From Lysobacteraceae bacterium (lineage in GTDB: Bacteria > Pseudomonadota > Gammaproteobacteria > Xanthomonadales > Xanthomonadaceae): DNA of 16,377 nt. Shown piece by piece: positions 12,126-16,377 of this stretch (position 1 is the stretch's first letter; each line of letters begins with the position of its first letter). The position numbers were made by a program, and so were the translations under genes. The notes beneath the pieces were generated by a model. That model saw only the letters and a program-made list of their open reading frames with translations, did not search any database and had not been told where the DNA came from. The DNA lies in the NCBI GenBank assembly GCA_003505795.1, contig DNXT01000341.1, positions 1 to 16,377 of the forward strand, in the 5' to 3' direction.

Positions 12126-15100
12126 GCGGCGCAGATGCGGTCGCGCCCTTCGCTCTTGGCGCGGTACAACGCCTGGTCGGCGCGCAGTATCAGCTCCGAG
12201 CCGCTCTCGTCGTCGCGCAACTCGGCCAGGCCGGCGCTGAAGGTCACCTGCAGGCCGGGCACGCCGCCCCAGTCGCGGCGCGCATGGAACAGCTCGCGCA
12301 GCCGTTCGCACAGCAGCTGCGCGGCCTGCCTGGAGGTGTCGCTCATCAGCAGCGCGAACTCCTCGCCGCCCAGCCGCGCCGGCAGGTCGCTGGCACGGCA
12401 TGCCGAGGTCAGCACCTCGCCCACCTCGTGCAGCACGGTGTCGCCGGTCGCATGCGAGTGCCGGTCGTTGATCCGCTTGAAATGGTCGATGTCCAGGATC
12501 GCCAGCGACAGCGGCCGGCCGCTGCGCCGCGCGCGGCTGATGTCGCGCACCAGCGCCTCGTCGAAATGGCGGCGGTTGGGCAGCTGGGTCAGCGCATCCT
12601 CGTGAGCCTGGCGCTCGAACGCGTCGGACTTCAGCCGCAGCCGGGTCAGCAGTTCGCTCTTCTCCCGGTTCGCCAGCAGCAGGCGCTGCGCCTGCTGCTG
12701 CAGGTCGGCGGTGCGCTTGCGCACCAGTTCGGCCAGGCGCTCGTTGTGGCTGCGGTAGCGCCGCAGCAGGAACCGGTACAGCGCCACCAGGGCCACCAGC
12801 AGGGCCAGCAGCGCGCCGGCCTGCAGCTCGTGGCGCTGCCACCACAGCGGCGCCACGCTGAACCTCCAGACCGCCTCCCGGTCGCTCCAGCGCCCGTCCG
12901 GATGGCGTGCCGACACCCGCAGCGCGTAGTCGCCCGGCGGCAGGCCGACGAACTCGACGTTGCGCTGGCCGCCCCGCTCGACCCAGTCGGCATCCAGCCC
13001 GTCCAGGCGGGTGCGGTACTGGATCCGCTCCGGCATCAGGTAGCTCAGCCCGACGAACGCCACGCTCAGCCGCTTGCCGCCCGGCAGGCGGTGGCGCTGC
13101 TGCCAGGCCAGCGGCGCGCCGTCGACCTGCACGCTCTCGATCACCGCCGGCGGCGGCAAGCGCTCGCGGAAGCGCTGCAGGCGGGCCGGATCGACGGTGG
13201 CCACGCCGCCGGCGGTCACCAGCCACAGCGACCCGTCCCCGCGCCGGATGAGCGACGGCGCCGAGCTGCCGTTGGCCTGCGCGTTGGCCATGCCGTCGAT
13301 CTCGTTGTAGCGCTCCAGCGCCAGCTGCGCGCGGCCGTCGGCCACCGCGTTCAGGTTGGCCAGTCCGATCCGCATCACGCCGCGGTTGCTGGTCGCCCAG
13401 GCATTGCCGAGCCGGTCGGCGACCAGCTGGAACACGGTATCCACCGGCATGCCCTGCTCCAGGCCCACCCGCGCCAGGCGGCCGCCGCGGTCGCGGTACA
13501 GGCCGCGGTCGGTGGCGATCCAGACATCGGTGCCGATGCCCTGGAAACCGAACACGCTGCGCGCCCCGCCCAGCGCCTCCAGCGGCAGCCGCTGCACCTG
13601 GTCGCCGCGGACCACGCTGGCACCCTCCACCGAGCCGATCCACAGCGCGCCGTCGATGCTGGCCAGCGCGGTGACCAGGCCGTTGGGCAGGCCGGCAATC
13701 GGCGGCTCGGAAACGGCATCGCCGACGATCCGCACGACCCCGCGCTGGGTGCCCAGCCAGGCCGCGCCGCCGGCATCGAAGGTGATCGCGCGGATGTGTC
13801 CGCTCGGAATGCCGTCGGCCTCGGTGAAATGGCGGTGCACGCGTCCGTCGTGCAGGCGGAACACGCCGTCGGTGTAGGTGCCGACCCACAGGTCGCCATC
13901 GGGGCCTTCGGCCAGGCTCAGCACCGACGGGGTCCGGCCCGGCGCGGTGCGGATCGGTACCGGCGCGATGCGGCCGCTGCGATCCATCCGGTCCAGGCCC
14001 GAGGCGCTGCCGATCCACAGGCTGCCGTCGCGCGTTTCCAGGACCGCGCGCGCATAGTCGCCACTGAGTCCGTCGCGCCGGGTGTAGCTGGTGAACAGGG
14101 TCTCGCGCAGCCGGAACAGGCCGCCGTTGGCGCCGATCCAGATGCTGCCTTCGGCGTCCTCGTGCAGGCTGACGATGCGGCCGGTCGGCAGCTCGTGGCC
14201 CGGACCCAGCCGTTCGACCCCGTGGCTGCCGATGCGCAGCAGGCCATGGTTCTCGCTGCCCAGCCACAGCTCGCCGTGGCGATCCTGCAGCATCGCGGTG
14301 AAGTGGCCCTGGCCGGGCACGCGATGCACCAGCACGGCGCGGTCGCCGTGCAGCCGGTACAGGTTCTCGCCGGCCACCACCCACACCGTGCCGTCGGCCG
14401 CGCGGTACGGCCACACCAGGCCGCCGGGCAGCTGCAGCGCGGCCGGCGCACGCCGCAGGCGGCCATCCGGCTCGCGGATCACCAGTCCGTCCAGGCTGCC
14501 GATCAGCAGGCGCCCGCTGCCATCGAACGCCATCTGCGGGAAGCTGCTGCGGATCGGCACGTCGCCGACCGGCGGGAAGTAGTCGAAGCGGCCGTCGGGC
14601 GACAGCCGGCCCAGCCCGTGGCCCTCGAACAGCAGCCACATCCGTCCCTCGGCATCCATCGCCATGGCATGCACCAGCGCCTTCGGCCAGTCCGGGCCGC
14701 GGCTCCAGAAACGCCAGGCGCCCGCGGCCGAATAGCGCCCCAGGTTGCCGCGCGAGTCGCTCAGCCACAGCGCGCCGTCGCGATCGACGTACAGCGCGCC
14801 GACGCCATTGTCGGGCAGGCCCGGCCGGGTGCTGCGGTCGATCACGCTGAATTCCAGCCCGTTGTAGCGCACCAGCCCTTCCCAGGTGGCGAACCACAGG
14901 TGGCCGTCGGGGGTCTGGGCGATGTCGCGCAGCGAGTTGTGCGGCAGCCCGTTGCGGGAATTCCATGCATCCATGGCGTAGTCGCGCAGCGGCGGCGTGC
15001 CGGACCCGGCCAGGGCCAGTCCCGGCGCCAGCAACAGGCACATCGCCAGCAACCATGCGCCCACGCCCCGGCCTGCGCCCAGGCGAACGCCAGCCAGCGG

Positions 15101-15154
15101 CCACTGCTCCCCATTGTCACGACCCGACCGGGGGGCGCACGACCTCTGGCTCAT
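12119..15154 (-). CDS. Periplasmic beta-propeller sensor diguanylate cyclase
   Basis: The 1011-aa membrane protein makes c-di-GMP in response to a periplasmic signal. A hydrophobic export segment (VGAWLLAMCLLLAPGLALA, 31-49) is followed by many Reg_prop-type blades such as GHLWFATWEGLVRYNG and GSLWIGSASGLDRM (about 70-650). A Y_Y_Y-like domain lies at about 690-768, a membrane helix at about 777-796, a coiled coil at about 803-850, and the GGDEF domain at about 851-1010. The active site is GGEEF (929-933) with DIDHFKRIND (888-897) upstream. The inhibitory I-site R920-x-x-D923 lies five residues before GGEEF, so product feedback is expected. The ligand is unknown. The start is uncertain: no ribosome-binding site is visible and the N-terminus before the signal segment is long. 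The stop lies in a REP head. Confidence 0.93.
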   Translation of the reverse strand: MSQRSCAPRSGRDNGEQWPLAGVRLGAGRGVGAWLLAMCLLLAPGLALAGSGTPPLRDYAMDAWNSRNGLPHNSLRDIAQTPDGHLWFATWEGLVRYNGLEFSVIDRSTRPGLPDNGVGALYVDRDGALWLSDSRGNLGRYSAAGAWRFWSRGPDWPKALVHAMAMDAEGRMWLLFEGHGLGRLSPDGRFDYFPPVGDVPIRSSFPQMAFDGSGRLLIGSLDGLVIREPDGRLRRAPAALQLPGGLVWPYRAADGTVWVVAGENLYRLHGDRAVLVHRVPGQGHFTAMLQDRHGELWLGSENHGLLRIGSHGVERLGPGHELPTGRIVSLHEDAEGSIWIGANGGLFRLRETLFTSYTRRDGLSGDYARAVLETRDGSLWIGSASGLDRMDRSGRIAPVPIRTAPGRTPSVLSLAEGPDGDLWVGTYTDGVFRLHDGRVHRHFTEADGIPSGHIRAITFDAGGAAWLGTQRGVVRIVGDAVSEPPIAGLPNGLVTALASIDGALWIGSVEGASVVRGDQVQRLPLEALGGARSVFGFQGIGTDVWIATDRGLYRDRGGRLARVGLEQGMPVDTVFQLVADRLGNAWATSNRGVMRIGLANLNAVADGRAQLALERYNEIDGMANAQANGSSAPSLIRRGDGSLWLVTAGGVATVDPARLQRFRERLPPPAVIESVQVDGAPLAWQQRHRLPGGKRLSVAFVGLSYLMPERIQYRTRLDGLDADWVERGGQRNVEFVGLPPGDYALRVSARHPDGRWSDREAVWRFSVAPLWWQRHELQAGALLALLVALVALYRFLLRRYRSHNERLAELVRKRTADLQQQAQRLLLANREKSELLTRLRLKSDAFERQAHEDALTQLPNRRHFDEALVRDISRARRSGRPLSLAILDIDHFKRINDRHSHATGDTVLHEVGEVLTSACRASDLPARLGGEEFALLMSDTSRQAAQLLCERLRELFHARRDWGGVPGLQVTFSAGLAELRDDESGSELILRADQALYRAKSEGRDRICAAS

Positions 15155-15190
15155 GATTGGAACGGCACACGGAATCGGCCCATGGTAGGC

Positions 15191-15239
15191 AAAAACCCGG
15201 CCGTGCAGTATCGGGAGGGCTCCGACAGGACGGCCGGGT
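15191..15239 (-). terminator. Intrinsic terminator of the histidine kinase gene
   Basis: Read on the - strand, ACCCGGCCGT (15239-15230) pairs perfectly with ACGGCCGGGT (15204-15195) and is followed by TTTT to 15191. The 25-base loop can form a smaller hairpin (TCGG with CCGA). It lies 13 bases past the kinase stop and separates it from the downstream cyclase gene. Confidence 0.85.
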
Positions 15240-15252
15240 CAGCGCCGCGCGA

Positions 15253-16377
15253 TCAACGCCGCTCGCCCGGTGCCGGTCCGTCCCAGCGCACCACCGCTTC
15301 CAGGCCGCCGTCCGCCAGGTTGTGCAAGCGCAGGCTGGCGCCGTCCTTCTCGGCCAGGGTGCGGGCGATGGTCAGCCCCAGCCCGGCGCCGCCGGTCTCG
15401 CGCGAACGCGAGGTTTCCAGGCGCACGAACGGGTCGAACACCGTCTCCAGCGCGTCCTCGGCGATGCCCGGACCGCGGTCGCGGACCCGCACCGTGACCG
15501 CGGAACCGGCCGCTTCGGCCAGCACCCGCACCGACTGCCCGTACTTGAGCGCGTTGTCGATCAGGTTGGAGAACAACCTGTGCATGGCCAACGGGCGCAG
15601 CATCAGCACCGCCCCGCAGCCCTGTTCGAAACGCGCGTCGGCACCGGCCTCGGCGGCGTCCTCGACCAGGCTTTCGAGCAGCGAGTCCAGGTCCAGCGCC
15701 ATCCGCGGCTCGGACGATTCGGCGCTGCGCGCCAGTTCCAGGCCCTCGCGGATCAGCGCCTGCATCGCCGCCAGGTCGCCGACCAGGCGCTCGCGCAGGG
15801 CCTCGTCCTGAACGTTCTCCAGGCGCAGCCGCAGCCGGGTCAGCGGGGTCTGCAGGTCGTGGGTGATCGCCGCCAGCATCTGCGTGCGTTCGCCGAGATG
15901 GCGCTGCAGGCGCCGCTGCATCGCGTTGAAGGCCTGCGCCGCGCTGCGCACCTCCAGCGGCCCGACCACCGGCATCGGCTCGCGCTGCAGGTCCTGGCCG
16001 AGCGCGGTCGCCGCGCTGGCCATGCGCTTGAGCGGCGCGCTGGCCATCCGCGACACCGCATAGGCCAGCACCGCGATCGCCACCGCCAGCAGCGACAGGA
16101 ACAGCGGGTCGACCGCCGAGCGGCTGTCGCGCGCCACCGCCGGCGACTCCAGCCCGAACCGCAGCCGGGTGCCGTCGTCGAGCTGCAGCGACACCAGCCG
16201 GCAGCCGGGCGGGACGAACCCCGGGTCGTCGCGGCGGTCGCGGCGCGGCGGCCCCGGACGCGGCATGAAATCCGGCAGCCTGGGCATGCAGTACTGGCGG
16301 CTGGCGGTCTCCACCGTCGCCTGCGCCAGTTCGCCGCCGCGGGCCGCGAGCAAGGCGGCGAAGGCCGCGTCCTCGCC
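15253..16377 (-). CDS. Sensor histidine kinase (5' end outside the window)
   Basis: The visible 374 residues are open to the right edge. They begin GEDAAFAALLAARGG, and the only start-like codon near the edge is a TTG with no support, so the gene starts beyond the window. In order: part of a periplasmic sensor region with a Pro/Arg-rich stretch, a membrane helix (DPLFLSLLAVAIAVLAYAVS), a HAMP-like linker, the H-box AITHDLQTPLTRLR with the phosphorylated His codon at 15861-15859, the N-box LFSNLIDNALKYG, G1 DRGPGIA and G2 GGAGLGLTIA. This is an EnvZ/OmpR-type kinase with an intact ATP site. Its response regulator is expected just beyond the right edge on the same strand. The stimulus is unknown. 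Confidence 0.93.
   Translation of the reverse strand, partial: GEDAAFAALLAARGGELAQATVETASRQYCMPRLPDFMPRPGPPRRDRRDDPGFVPPGCRLVSLQLDDGTRLRFGLESPAVARDSRSAVDPLFLSLLAVAIAVLAYAVSRMASAPLKRMASAATALGQDLQREPMPVVGPLEVRSAAQAFNAMQRRLQRHLGERTQMLAAITHDLQTPLTRLRLRLENVQDEALRERLVGDLAAMQALIREGLELARSAESSEPRMALDLDSLLESLVEDAAEAGADARFEQGCGAVLMLRPLAMHRLFSNLIDNALKYGQSVRVLAEAAGSAVTVRVRDRGPGIAEDALETVFDPFVRLETSRSRETGGAGLGLTIARTLAEKDGASLRLHNLADGGLEAVVRWDGPAPGERR

Noticed and set aside
12104..15811. A 1235-codon open frame on the + strand opposite the cyclase and kinase genes
   Set aside because: Its product is low-complexity (Ala/Arg/Gln/His/Pro-rich) without domains, and it is antisense to two genes with clear catalytic motifs. 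High GC makes stop codons rare on the opposite strand.

Overview
The window is GC-rich, tightly packed chromosome from a gammaproteobacterium, most likely Xanthomonadaceae (Xanthomonas, Lysobacter, Pseudoxanthomonas or a relative; genus not resolved). The support is the order nth - OprP/O-type porin - two pstS genes - pstCAB - phoU, GTAG-headed palindromic repeats of the kind common in Xanthomonas and Stenotrophomonas, and a GGGATTC/GGGATTG heptamer element. No tRNA, rRNA, CRISPR array, phage gene or transposase was seen.

Layout. Positions 1-660 hold the last codons of an upstream gene overlapping nth (endonuclease III). Positions 661-899 hold repeats. From 900 to 8582 lies a phosphate-starvation regulon: a phosphate-selective porin on the - strand, a divergent regulatory region with PhoB-box-like repeats for both directions, a first pstS with its own terminator, a second Pho box, then pstS2 (a lipoprotein), pstC, pstA, pstB and phoU. 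The logic is outer-membrane entry, periplasmic capture, ABC import and signalling back to PhoR/PhoB.

Positions 8706-9047 encode a small secreted RcnB-like protein. Positions 9181-11150 are a compact three-gene cluster that I regard as the most interesting part of the window. It encodes a Sec-exported small protein with three EGKCG motifs, a DUF692/MNIO multinuclear iron oxidase, and a DUF2063 partner protein. This is the architecture of metal-binding peptides modified on cysteine (HvfABC / bufferin-like RiPPs). Next come rnt (RNase T) and a 265-bp gene-free stretch of palindromic repeats.

The right part is on the - strand. It holds a 1011-aa periplasmic beta-propeller diguanylate cyclase whose stop codon lies inside a GTAG repeat head, a clear intrinsic terminator, and a sensor histidine kinase whose 5' end runs off the window.

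Many long open frames opposite or offset to these genes are GC-driven shadows and were left out.
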